Positions 7,429-14,149 of a DNA stretch of 16,958 bases are shown in pieces (positions within the stretch are counted from its first letter, which is position 1; every line of letters starts with the position of its first letter). Below the pieces are notes generated by a model. It searched no databases, had not been told where the DNA came from, and saw only the letters and a list, made by a program, of their open reading frames with translations. This DNA is from Oscillospiraceae bacterium (GTDB lineage Bacteria; Bacillota; Clostridia; Oscillospirales; Oscillospiraceae): contig JAEFAK010000012.1 in assembly GCA_016287555.1 (NCBI GenBank), forward strand, positions 1 to 16,958, read 5' to 3'. A program made the translations under genes and the position numbers.

Positions 7429-9651
7429 TCAATCTATCGGATCGACGTCGCCGAAGAGGGCGACGCCCCTGAATCTCCTGTCCTTGGAATATTTGCGTAT
7501 CGCGCCGGCTATAAGGCCGCGGACGGCGGGATCCGGCGCGGTATCGACGTAGACGCGGTAGCGGTATCTCCCCTGCACTCTGACTACCGCAGCAGGGACC
7601 GGGCCGAGCACTCTCGCGCCGGAGTTTTCCCCGAGGGAGCTCAGAAAAGCGGCCTTTATCTCGCGGCAGCAGGCTATGACCGCCTCCTCGTCTTCGCCGG
7701 AGGCGAAGACGGCGTACTGCTCGGAAAAGGGCGGCGTACCGCTCAGCTCGCGAAGCTTTATCTCGGAGCGGTAAAAAGCGTCGTAGTCCTGCGCTGCGGC
7801 GCAGCGGATGACGTCGTTTTCGGGCGTGAAGGTCTGTATGACGGCGCGGCCGGCCTTTTTGGCGCGTCCGCTTCGGCCGATGGCCTGCGTGACGAGGGAA
7901 AACGTCCTCTCCTGCGCGCGCCAGTCGCCGGTATAGAGCATCTGGTCGGCAGAGAGCACGCCGACGAGCGTCACGTCGTCGAAGTTGAGGCCCTTGGTGA
8001 CCATCTGCGTCCCGATGAGGATAGGTATCTTCTTTTTTGAAAACTCGGACAGTATCTCGTCGTGCGAGTTGGCTGCGGAGACGCTGTCCGCGTCCATGCG
8101 GAGCATTGGCACGCCGGGGAAAAGCTCCTCGAGCTCGTCCTCGACCTTCTGCGTCCCCGTCCCGAAGAACTTCATGCGCCCGCCGCACTCCGGGCAGGTG
8201 CGCTCGGCGGGGCGGGAATAGCCGCAGTAATGGCACATCAGGCGGCCGTTGGCCCCGTGATAGACGAGGCGCGCGCTGCAGTTGGGGCAGGTGTGCATGA
8301 AGCCGCATTCGGGGCACGAAACGAGGTTATTCGTTCCGCGGCGGTTTATGAACAGGATGGACTGCTCGCCGCGCTCGATATTCTTTTCAAGCTCCTCGCG
8401 GAGCCTGCCGCTGACGCTTCCGCCATTGCCGGCCTTGAGCTCGGCGCGCATATCGACGATGACGACCTCGGGAAGAGTCATCTCGTTATAGCGCTTTTCC
8501 AGACGAAAGAGCGGATAGCGCCCCGTCTCGGCGAGATAATTTGTCTCGACGGACGGCGTCGCGGAGCCGAGGAGCAGCAGCGCTCCCGACCGCGCGCAGA
8601 GGAATTTGGCGACGTCCCGCGCATGGTAGCGCGGGGTCATCTCGGATTTGTAGGTCAGCTCCTGCTCCTCGTCGATTATGAGGAGCTTCAGACCCTCGAC
8701 CGGCGCGAAGACGGCGCTCCGCGTCCCTACGACGACGTTCACGAGCCCGTCCCTTATCCGGCGCCACTCGTCGAGCCGCTCGGCCTGCGTCAGGGAGCTG
8801 TGCAAAACGGCGACAGCGTCGCCGAAATGGAGGCGGAAGGTCGCAACGAGCTGGGGGGTCAGAGCTATCTCCGGCACGAGGGCTATCGCCCTGCCGCCCC
8901 GCTCTATGGCGCGGGCGATGAGGCGGATATAGACCGCCGTCTTGCCGGAGCCCGTCACGCCGCGCAGGAGCGCGGCGCGGGCAGTCCCGTCCATGAGGGC
9001 GGCAATGCCCTCGAAGGCGCGGGCCTGCTCCTCCGTCAGCTCCTCCATGGAGCGCGAGGCGCCCTCGGAATAGGCAGGCCGGCGGTAGGCCGGGATCTTG
9101 AGAAGCTCGATAAGGCCCTGCCTTTCAAGGCCTTTCAGGCTCTGGCGTGATGCTCCCGTGAAGTATGTGAGCTCCTTTGAAGAAGCCTCGCCGAGCTGGG
9201 CCAGCAGGCGGAGCAGCTCAGCCTGCTGCGGAGCCTTTTTCGCCTTCTTCTCCGCCTGCGCGAGAGCCTCCTCCGGAGCGGCGGCGAGCCTCGCGAGCTC
9301 GGTCGTCCTGTCACCGGAAAGGCGCCACACACCCGAAGGCAGCATGGCGCGCACGGCCTCATAGAGCGTGCAGAAGAAGCGGGACTTCATCCATTTCGCA
9401 AGCTCGAGGAAGTCTTTTGAGACCAGCGGCTCCCCGTCCTCGACGGAGCGAAGCTCCTTGAGCCCTTTCGCTTCGCCCTCGCTCACGGAGAAGACGAAGC
9501 CCTCGACCTGCCTGTTGCCCTTGGAAAAGGGCGCTTTTACGCGCACTCCGGGCTTCGTCCCCGCCTCAAGATCGGCGGGAACGGCGTAATCGTAGAGCTT
9601 GTCTATGGCGAAGGTCGCGGCATCTACGGCGACGGAAGCGATAAGGGCCAC
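7429..9651 (-). CDS. priA: Primosomal protein N', replication restart helicase PriA
   Basis: PriA recognises stalled forks and reloads the replicative helicase. The 740-residue product has the N-terminal DNA-binding domain (1-105), a winged-helix region (about 140-200) and a superfamily 2 helicase core: Walker A GVTGSGKT (231-238), Walker B DEEQ (327-330, where many PriA proteins have DEEH), GSATPS (362-367), TQMVTKG (548-554) and QAIGRSGR (589-596). Four zinc-binding CxxC pairs are complete: C446/449, C455/458, C473/476, C486/489. The start is GTG at 9651, 6 bp after rpoZ, with no strong Shine-Dalgarno; the position fits the family N terminus (I-A-x-V-x-V-D). In B. subtilis coaBC lies between rpoZ and priA; here it is missing. 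Confidence 0.95.
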   Translation of the reverse strand: MALIASVAVDAATFAIDKLYDYAVPADLEAGTKPGVRVKAPFSKGNRQVEGFVFSVSEGEAKGLKELRSVEDGEPLVSKDFLELAKWMKSRFFCTLYEAVRAMLPSGVWRLSGDRTTELARLAAAPEEALAQAEKKAKKAPQQAELLRLLAQLGEASSKELTYFTGASRQSLKGLERQGLIELLKIPAYRRPAYSEGASRSMEELTEEQARAFEGIAALMDGTARAALLRGVTGSGKTAVYIRLIARAIERGGRAIALVPEIALTPQLVATFRLHFGDAVAVLHSSLTQAERLDEWRRIRDGLVNVVVGTRSAVFAPVEGLKLLIIDEEQELTYKSEMTPRYHARDVAKFLCARSGALLLLGSATPSVETNYLAETGRYPLFRLEKRYNEMTLPEVVIVDMRAELKAGNGGSVSGRLREELEKNIERGEQSILFINRRGTNNLVSCPECGFMHTCPNCSARLVYHGANGRLMCHYCGYSRPAERTCPECGGRMKFFGTGTQKVEDELEELFPGVPMLRMDADSVSAANSHDEILSEFSKKKIPILIGTQMVTKGLNFDDVTLVGVLSADQMLYTGDWRAQERTFSLVTQAIGRSGRAKKAGRAVIQTFTPENDVIRCAAAQDYDAFYRSEIKLRELSGTPPFSEQYAVFASGEDEEAVIACCREIKAAFLSSLGENSGARVLGPVPAAVVRVQGRYRYRVYVDTAPDPAVRGLIAGAIRKYSKDRRFRGVALFGDVDPID

Positions 9652-9657
9652 TGGCGC

Positions 9658-9864
9658 TTACAGGTATTCCTTGCGGATGGAGGCGCCGTACTTGCCCTCG
9701 GCGACCTCGTTGATGGCTATCGAGACGGGCTTCTGATCGAGGGATTCGCCGCGCTCCTCTGCCTCCTCGGCTATCTCGCGGGAGCGCTTTGCGACGGCGT
9801 TCACGAGCAGATACCTGCTGTTGACCTTTTCGAGCAGAGAGCTCATGGGGGGATAAAGCATCAT
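9658..9864 (-). CDS. rpoZ: RNA polymerase omega subunit RpoZ
   Basis: This 68-residue protein matches omega, which helps fold and assemble the beta' subunit. The signature is M-x-x-P-x-x-x-x-L-L-x-K-V-x-S-R-Y-x-L-V (about 2-21), then AKRSREIAEEAEE (25-37) and the VSIAINEVAEGK helix near 47-58. The length equals that of other Firmicute omegas. Two adjacent ATG codons are possible starts; I use the first (9864), which has AAGGAT about 10 bp upstream. The position after gmk is the standard bacterial arrangement. The 67-bp gap before it holds two hairpins and a possible promoter. Confidence 0.92.
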   Translation of the reverse strand: MMLYPPMSSLLEKVNSRYLLVNAVAKRSREIAEEAEERGESLDQKPVSIAINEVAEGKYGASIRKEYL

Positions 9865-9885
9865 TTTCCGACATATCCTTTCATG

Positions 9886-9929
9886 CGGGCTTGCGCCCGG
9901 TTTGATTTATATGAGCGGGCTGCGGCCCG
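9886..9929 (-). repeat. Twin GC hairpins between gmk and rpoZ
   Basis: Two nearly identical stem-loops lie 30 bp apart in the gmk-rpoZ gap: 9886-9899 (5-bp CGGGC/GCCCG stem, loop GCAA in the RNA, a GNRA-type tetraloop) and 9916-9929 (same stem, loop CGCA in the RNA). Their outer bases also match, so they form an imperfect direct repeat. Neither is followed by a U-tract. They could be RNA processing or stability elements, or a small duplicated repeat. Confidence 0.5.
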
Positions 9930-9935
9930 GATCAA
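9906..9935 (-). promoter_or_regulatory. Possible internal promoter upstream of rpoZ
   Basis: On the minus strand TTGATC (9935-9930, overlapping the gmk stop) and TATAAA (9911-9906) are 18 bp apart. They match sigma-A hexamers at 4 and 5 of 6 positions. The upstream hairpin of the gap forms the spacer. Transcription would begin near 9899 and serve rpoZ-priA and genes beyond. This is a pattern match only. Confidence 0.35.
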
Positions 9936-10525
9936 TCGAAATAGTGTCTGCGCTCGGCGGTGCGGCATTTTTCCGCGGTCATTATGGCCACGGCCTCGTC
10001 CGCCGCCGTCTCGACGCGGTCGTTTATGATCACGTACTGGTACATATCGACCTTCTCGCATTCGCGCCGCGCCTGCTCGAGGCGGCGGGCTATGGCCTCG
10101 TCGGAGTCCGTGCTGCGGGCTCTGAGGCGCTGTTCGAGGATCTCGTAGCTGCCCGGGAAGAGGAATATCCCTATCGCCTCCGGGCGCTTTTTCATGACGG
10201 AGGCCGCGCCCTTGGTCTCGATATCGAGGATGACGTCGTAGCCGGCGTTCAGCTTCTCATCGACGGGGGCTGCGGGCGTCCCGTAATAATTGCCGACGTA
10301 CTCGGCCCATTCGAGGAGCTCGTCCTTGGCGATCATGTCCTCGAACTTCTTGCGGGAAACGAAGTGGTAGTCTATGTCGTTGCGTTCGCCGCGGCGCGGC
10401 TCGCGCGTCGTCGCGGAAATGGAGAAATACGTGTTGTCCAGCCGCTTGAGCAGGCGGGCGATGACCGTGCTCTTGCCCGCTCCGGAGGGACCGGATATAA
10501 CGAAAAGCTTGCCTTTATTGCTCAT
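9932..10525 (-). CDS. gmk: Guanylate kinase Gmk
   Basis: Gmk phosphorylates GMP to GDP with ATP. The protein, 197 residues from the chosen start, shows the P-loop GPSGAGKST near residues 12-20, the GMP-binding TTREPRRGERNDIDYHFV (about 39-56) and the lid region near W-A-E-Y-V-G-N-Y-Y-G-T-P. An ATG 21 bp further upstream (10546) would add MKRRSRA, but the ATG at 10525 has a GAGGAG site about 7 bp upstream and begins MSNKGKLFVISGPSG, as in the family. This start lies 11 bp inside the 3' end of remA, so translation is probably coupled. The gmk-rpoZ pairing is conserved; in Firmicutes this enzyme also limits GTP when (p)ppGpp rises. Confidence 0.95.
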   Translation of the reverse strand: MSNKGKLFVISGPSGAGKSTVIARLLKRLDNTYFSISATTREPRRGERNDIDYHFVSRKKFEDMIAKDELLEWAEYVGNYYGTPAAPVDEKLNAGYDVILDIETKGAASVMKKRPEAIGIFLFPGSYEILEQRLRARSTDSDEAIARRLEQARRECEKVDMYQYVIINDRVETAADEAVAIMTAEKCRTAERRHYFD

Positions 10526-10781
10526 TGCTCTGCTCCTCCTCTTCATCAGGCTCCGTCATGCGTCCGCCGACCGTCTCCGGCTGGAGGGCGGAAAGGATTA
10601 TATGGCCGCTGTCGGCTATGAGCACGGCGCGGGTGCGCCTGCCGTAGGTCGCGTCGATGAGCATGCCCTGATCGCGCGCGTCTGTTATGATGCGCTTTAT
10701 CGGGGCCGATTCCGGGCTCACGACCGCGACGACGCGGTCCGCCGAGACGAGGTTGCCGAAACCTATGCTGAAAAGCTTCAA
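10515..10781 (-). CDS. remA: Extracellular matrix regulatory protein RemA (DUF370)
   Basis: The 88-residue product matches B. subtilis RemA closely: IGFGNLVSADRVVAVVSPES (6-25), then SAPIKRIITDAR (25-36), the hallmark GMLIDATYGRRTRAVLI (39-55) and ILSALQPETV (61-70). RemA oligomers bind DNA and activate matrix operons in B. subtilis, while its role in anaerobic Clostridia is not settled. The start codon is TTG (10781), 8 bp after GGGAGG, and begins directly with the conserved sequence. The acidic, Gln-rich tail (about 76-88) is encoded over the gmk ribosome binding site and start. Neighbours yicC and gmk are the same as in B. subtilis. Confidence 0.93.
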   Translation of the reverse strand: MKLFSIGFGNLVSADRVVAVVSPESAPIKRIITDARDQGMLIDATYGRRTRAVLIADSGHIILSALQPETVGGRMTEPDEEEEQSNEQ

Positions 10782-10794
10782 AGCTTCCGCCTCC

Positions 10795-11673
10795 CTATTC
10801 GATGTTCTGGATCTGCTCGCGTATCTTCTCTATCTCCGCCTTCATGTCGACCACGATGCGGGTTATCTCGAGGTCCGTGCACTTCGAACCCGTCGTATTG
10901 GCCTCGCGGTTCATCTCCTGCACGAGGAAGTCCAGCTTCCGGCCGACGGCGCCGCCCGCGTCGAGCATGCCGCGGAACTGCGTTATATGGCTGCCGAGGC
11001 GGACGAGCTCCTCGTCCACGTCGACCTTCTCGGCAAAGAGCGCTGCCTCGGTCAGGATGCGCTGCTCGTCTATCTCCTTGCCCTCGAGCAGGTCCGTTAT
11101 GCGCTTTGTGAGCTTGTCGCGCCACTGGGCGACGGACTCCGGCGAGCGGGCCGCGACGGCCTGACGCATCTGCTCAAGATTGTCGAGCTTGGTGCGAAGA
11201 TCGTCGGCGAGCTTGGCGCCCTCTCTCTCCCGCATCGCGTTGAAGGCCTCCAGAGCCTCAGCCACGACGGCGGCAAGGCCCGCCTGAAAAGCCTCCTCGT
11301 CGAGTTCCTGCTTTTCGACGACGAATACGTCGGGCAGGCGCGCGAAGAGAGCCGCGGACGAGTCGTCGGGGATGCCCCACTTCTCGAACATCTGATTGAA
11401 CGCCGCCCTGTAAGCCTCGACGAGAGGCTCGTTGAGCGTCACTTTTACGTCGGCGGTGCCGGCATTCTCCACGCCGACCCATACGTCGACCTTGCCGCGG
11501 CCGACCTTGGCCGCGACGGCGCCGCGCACCGATTCCTCGGCAAAGGAATAGAGCCTCGGAAGGCGCACGGAGGCGTCGAGGAAGCGGTTATTGACGCTCT
11601 TTATCTCGACGGTCAGCGCAAGGTCGCCGCAGACGCCCTTGGCATTTCCGTATCCTGTCATACTTTTGATCAT
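10795..11673 (-). CDS. yicC: YicC/YloC family endoribonuclease
   Basis: The 292-residue protein begins MIKSMTGYG, the family's fixed opening, followed by TVEIKSVNNRFLD (21-33). The C-terminal half carries the second signature: K-V-D-V-D-E-E-L-V-R-L-G-S-H-I-T-Q-F (216-233) and G-R-K-L-D-F-L-V-Q-E-M-N-R-E-A-N-T (244-260), with conserved acidic residues, H229, and SKCTDLE (263-269). E. coli YicC has been reported as an endoribonuclease acting on small RNAs; the B. subtilis relative is yloC. It lies 13 bp before remA and one base after the membrane protein gene, with a GGAAGG-type site in the 3' end of that gene. It is full length, with nothing missing. Confidence 0.92.
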   Translation of the reverse strand: MIKSMTGYGNAKGVCGDLALTVEIKSVNNRFLDASVRLPRLYSFAEESVRGAVAAKVGRGKVDVWVGVENAGTADVKVTLNEPLVEAYRAAFNQMFEKWGIPDDSSAALFARLPDVFVVEKQELDEEAFQAGLAAVVAEALEAFNAMREREGAKLADDLRTKLDNLEQMRQAVAARSPESVAQWRDKLTKRITDLLEGKEIDEQRILTEAALFAEKVDVDEELVRLGSHITQFRGMLDAGGAVGRKLDFLVQEMNREANTTGSKCTDLEITRIVVDMKAEIEKIREQIQNIE

Positions 11674-11674
11674 T

Positions 11675-12184
11675 TCACTTCATCCTTCCCCGCACACGGC
11701 GGATATAGACTCGAATGAGCCCCGAAAAGCAGAAATCATACGCGAAGAATGCTATCACCGCGGCGCCCGCGACGACGAGCTTCGAATGATCCGGAAGCGA
11801 AAGCTCCCCGACGCTGAGCCTGACCAGCACGAAGAATACGCCTATCACCGCAAGGATGACCGCGAACTTGAGCAGATACTCCGCAGCGCGGCTTTTCAGC
11901 TTCTCGACTAGGCTCTTGACTATCGGATACCACCCGAAGAGCAGGCAGAACATGACTGCCGGAGCCTTCGACGGCGCGAGCAGCAGCCCGAGCGCGGCGG
12001 CTACGATGAATTCGAACACGGAATAAAGATACCCGCATTCGATGAGGGCCGCGGCCGTCGCAAGCCCGGCGACGGCGGAGAAGGCAATCTTCCCCGTCGG
12101 CAGCATGGAGCCTAAGATCAGCAGCGCCGCGGCCAGCGCCGCGCAGAGCGCGGATACCGCGGGCTTTCTCGCCTTTCCCCTCAC
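11675..12184 (-). CDS. Uncharacterised multi-pass membrane protein
   Basis: I do not recognise a characterised family with certainty. The 169-residue product has a short basic N terminus and five or six hydrophobic helices (about 9-29, 32-50, 52-70, 74-88, 103-123, 136-156). A compact FGWYPIVKSLVEKLKSR segment (83-99) follows the fourth helix and looks conserved in character. The C terminus is very basic (IRRVRGRMK). Size and topology recall small membrane proteins such as the substrate-binding subunits of ECF transporters, but this is a loose comparison. The start is probably GTG (12184), one base after the dnaJ-like stop, without a clear Shine-Dalgarno, so coupling is likely. It directly precedes yicC. 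Confidence 0.75.
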   Translation of the reverse strand: MRGKARKPAVSALCAALAAALLILGSMLPTGKIAFSAVAGLATAAALIECGYLYSVFEFIVAAALGLLLAPSKAPAVMFCLLFGWYPIVKSLVEKLKSRAAEYLLKFAVILAVIGVFFVLVRLSVGELSLPDHSKLVVAGAAVIAFFAYDFCFSGLIRVYIRRVRGRMK

Positions 12185-12185
12185 C

Positions 12186-12818
12186 TCAGCAGCAGCGGAT
12201 CAGGTCGCCGCCCATGCATTCGCAGCAGCAGTCGGCCAGCATCAGCGACGAGCAGCAGGAGCAGGCGTCCATGTTCCCGCCGGAGGCGGGTGCCCTGTAA
12301 TAGCTGCCGGAGCCGTTCATATAGTTGAGCGCGGTCGAATACTCGGCGTTGGTCGGGTCCATCTGGACGGCGGTCGTATAGTATCTGCGCGCCTCGTCCA
12401 TCCACCCCTTGCGGTAGCATATGCTGCCCATGAGGAAGTTCCACTCCGCGTCGTGATCGCTCACTCCGCGCAGGAGCGACTCGGCGTAAGACACGTTGCC
12501 CATGTTTATCGCCTGACGCACGCGGGCGTATACCCCGCCGGAGGTGTCGTAGCCGGAGGCCGACGACCCGCCGGAGGAATAGGCCGAGCCGTAGCCCGAC
12601 GAATAGCCGCCCCCGGAAGAGGAGGAGCCTGCCTGCCCCTTCTGGATGGCGTCGTAGGCCTCGTTTATCTCTTTCATCTTTTCCTGGGCCAGATCGGAGA
12701 GCGGATTATCGTGATAATTGTCCGGGTGATACTTGCGGACGAGGTCGCGATAGGCTCTCTTTATCTCCTCGGGCGAAGCCGAGGGCGAAACTCCCAGTAC
12801 GCTGTACGGATCCTTCAT
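12186..12818 (-). CDS. J-domain protein with TPR-like region and Cys-rich tail
   Basis: The 210-residue protein starts with a J-domain (about 1-62) with an intact HPD motif (31-33), so it should stimulate an Hsp70 (DnaK) ATPase. A Gly/Ser/Tyr-rich flexible linker (about 64-95) follows, then one or two TPR-like helical pairs (about 97-165, including W126-A163). The last 25 residues are Cys-rich: C186, C188, C189, C197, C198, C199, C201, C209, C210. There is no DnaJ zinc-finger domain, so this is a type III J protein, not the general DnaJ. The Cys tail could bind metal or attach to a membrane; neither is shown. CAGGAG lies 6 bp before the ATG. It follows the DUF5685 gene by 20 bp. Confidence 0.88.
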   Translation of the reverse strand: MKDPYSVLGVSPSASPEEIKRAYRDLVRKYHPDNYHDNPLSDLAQEKMKEINEAYDAIQKGQAGSSSSGGGYSSGYGSAYSSGGSSASGYDTSGGVYARVRQAINMGNVSYAESLLRGVSDHDAEWNFLMGSICYRKGWMDEARRYYTTAVQMDPTNAEYSTALNYMNGSGSYYRAPASGGNMDACSCCSSLMLADCCCECMGGDLIRCC

Positions 12819-12838
12819 CTGGTTCTCCTGTCTGTCTT

Positions 12839-13705
12839 TCAGTCGGGTTCGCGGCGGTTATCGGGTCTGAACTTCCCGTCGAGCACGAGCTGCGCCGTCC
12901 TCGGCAGGCCGAGAGTTATGATATTGCGGAGCACGGGAGTATAGACCGTCTCGGGCAGAAGCTCGAAATCGGCGGCCATCATGGCCATGGAATCCGCGAG
13001 CGTCTCACGGATGAGCTCCTTCTCGGCGTCGTCGAGGACGCCGTCTTCCATATAGCGCGCGGCAACAGCGTTGTACCTGCCCCTGGCTCTGTCCTCCTCG
13101 AGGTCCGCGTAGGCGTCGAGGATATAGATGATGCGGCCCGTGTGGTAGAGTATCTGTGAGAGGATGCGGCCGCGCGTCTCGTCCCCGTCTAGCCTGCCGG
13201 CGGCGGCCAGACAGAGCGCGAACTTGTCCGCCGCCATGTCTATCGAGCTGCAGCCCTGCTTTTCCAGCTCGGCGAGCTCGGCGAGTCTGGTCCTTACGAG
13301 CCCGTCGTATTCGGGCAGGGCCGCCTTCCGGGCCCAGCGCTTTGCCGCCAGATAAGCGGGCCATGCGCGGAGCCTTCTGAAAAAGCCCTCGTCCGACATT
13401 GTATCGGCGAGCTTGCCCCTTGCGAGGATGACCGCGACGGCGGCCGCCTTATCCAGCGCCGGGCAGATGCAGGCGCAGTCCTTTTTCCGAAGCGGCGAAG
13501 CGGGGCAGCGTCTGCGGTCCGTGCAGAGATCTCCGGGCTCCCAGTAGAGCATGGCGAGATAGGTCAGATCGTAGCTGAGTGCAAATCTCGCCGCGGCGCC
13601 GTATTTCTTTTTCAGGCTGTGGCAAAGACCGCAGTAGGCGGCGCGGAAGGCGTCGTATTCCTTAACGAGCAGCTCGTCCTTTGCCGGTCTGACGTATCCG
13701 TACAT
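12839..13705 (-). CDS. DUF5685 family protein
   Basis: The 288-residue protein matches my memory of DUF5685: it opens MYGYVRPAKDELLVKEYDAF, then YCGLCHSLKKKYG (24-36) and a Cys cluster C61, C67, C77, C79, C81. The rest is mostly helical without a clear membrane segment. A striking stretch at 190-211 reads G-R-I-I-Y-I-L-D-A-Y-A-D-L-E-E-D-R-A-R-G-R-Y. This fits D197-x3-D201-x2-E204-D205-x3-G209-R210 and resembles the second Asp-rich motif of squalene/phytoene synthases; another DxxxD lies at 156-160. No function is established. The ATG has GGAGGGG 7 bp upstream, within the end of rseC. Its pairing with the Cys-tailed J protein suggests a shared job in metal, redox or membrane biology. Confidence 0.85.
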   Translation of the reverse strand: MYGYVRPAKDELLVKEYDAFRAAYCGLCHSLKKKYGAAARFALSYDLTYLAMLYWEPGDLCTDRRRCPASPLRKKDCACICPALDKAAAVAVILARGKLADTMSDEGFFRRLRAWPAYLAAKRWARKAALPEYDGLVRTRLAELAELEKQGCSSIDMAADKFALCLAAAGRLDGDETRGRILSQILYHTGRIIYILDAYADLEEDRARGRYNAVAARYMEDGVLDDAEKELIRETLADSMAMMAADFELLPETVYTPVLRNIITLGLPRTAQLVLDGKFRPDNRREPD

Positions 13706-13706
13706 T

Positions 13707-14129
13707 TCACCCCTCCGGTCCGTTTACTGACGTGATGGTCACTTCGACGCCCCTGTTGCGGCGGGCGAACCTGTTGACGAGGACGACTACCGCCACGCCG
13801 ACGGCGAAGCCTATGAGGCTCCCTATCAGCGCCCTGCCCTCGCTCGCTCCGAGAAGCGCGGCGGCGGCGTAGCCGAGTATGAGCAGCGCCAGCGGCACGA
13901 TGTAGACCAGAGCCGCGGCGGAGATTATCTTCTTCGACGGGGTCTCGATGGTCACCGTCTCCCCGACGCGGGCGCCGACGGGATTTTCCGCGACGGAGCT
14001 TATCGCGCCCGACGCGCCGCACAGGCTCGAGCACTCGGCGCAGTTATGCCCGCAGGCCGACTGCCGCGTGACCTCGACGACCGCCCTCCCGTCGGGCAGT
14101 ATCTTTTTTACCGTTCCCTGGGAAGTCAA
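13707..14129 (-). CDS. RseC/SoxR-reducing-system family membrane protein
   Basis: The 140-residue product has the RseC (MucC) layout: a short N-terminal domain ending in a Cys motif C26-x3-C30-x2-C33-x3-C37, a small beta-rich segment (about 48-64, V-G-x-x-V-x-V-x-x-P), two membrane helices (about 69-92 and 99-119) and a basic end. Family members act with Rnf-type electron transport to keep SoxR reduced in E. coli; in Firmicutes the role is unclear. The Cys motif could hold an iron-sulphur cluster. The start codon is TTG (14129) with AAGGAGG 8 bp upstream, after a 20-bp gap from cdaR. Its place directly after cdaR, where glmM usually lies, is uncommon. Confidence 0.87.
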   Translation of the reverse strand: MTSQGTVKKILPDGRAVVEVTRQSACGHNCAECSSLCGASGAISSVAENPVGARVGETVTIETPSKKIISAAALVYIVPLALLILGYAAAALLGASEGRALIGSLIGFAVGVAVVVLVNRFARRNRGVEVTITSVNGPEG

Positions 14130-14149
14130 GGCGCCGTCCTCCTTTACCC

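Noticed and set aside
7421..8317. A 299-residue N-terminal extension of peptide deformylase
   Set aside because: The extra stretch is an out-of-frame, Arg-rich reading of priA. The deformylase begins at the ATG at 7420 with a good ribosome binding site.
10526..10546. An upstream start for gmk adding MKRRSRA
   Set aside because: The ATG at 10525 has a better-spaced GAGGAG site and gives the usual N terminus; the extension merely translates the Shine-Dalgarno region.
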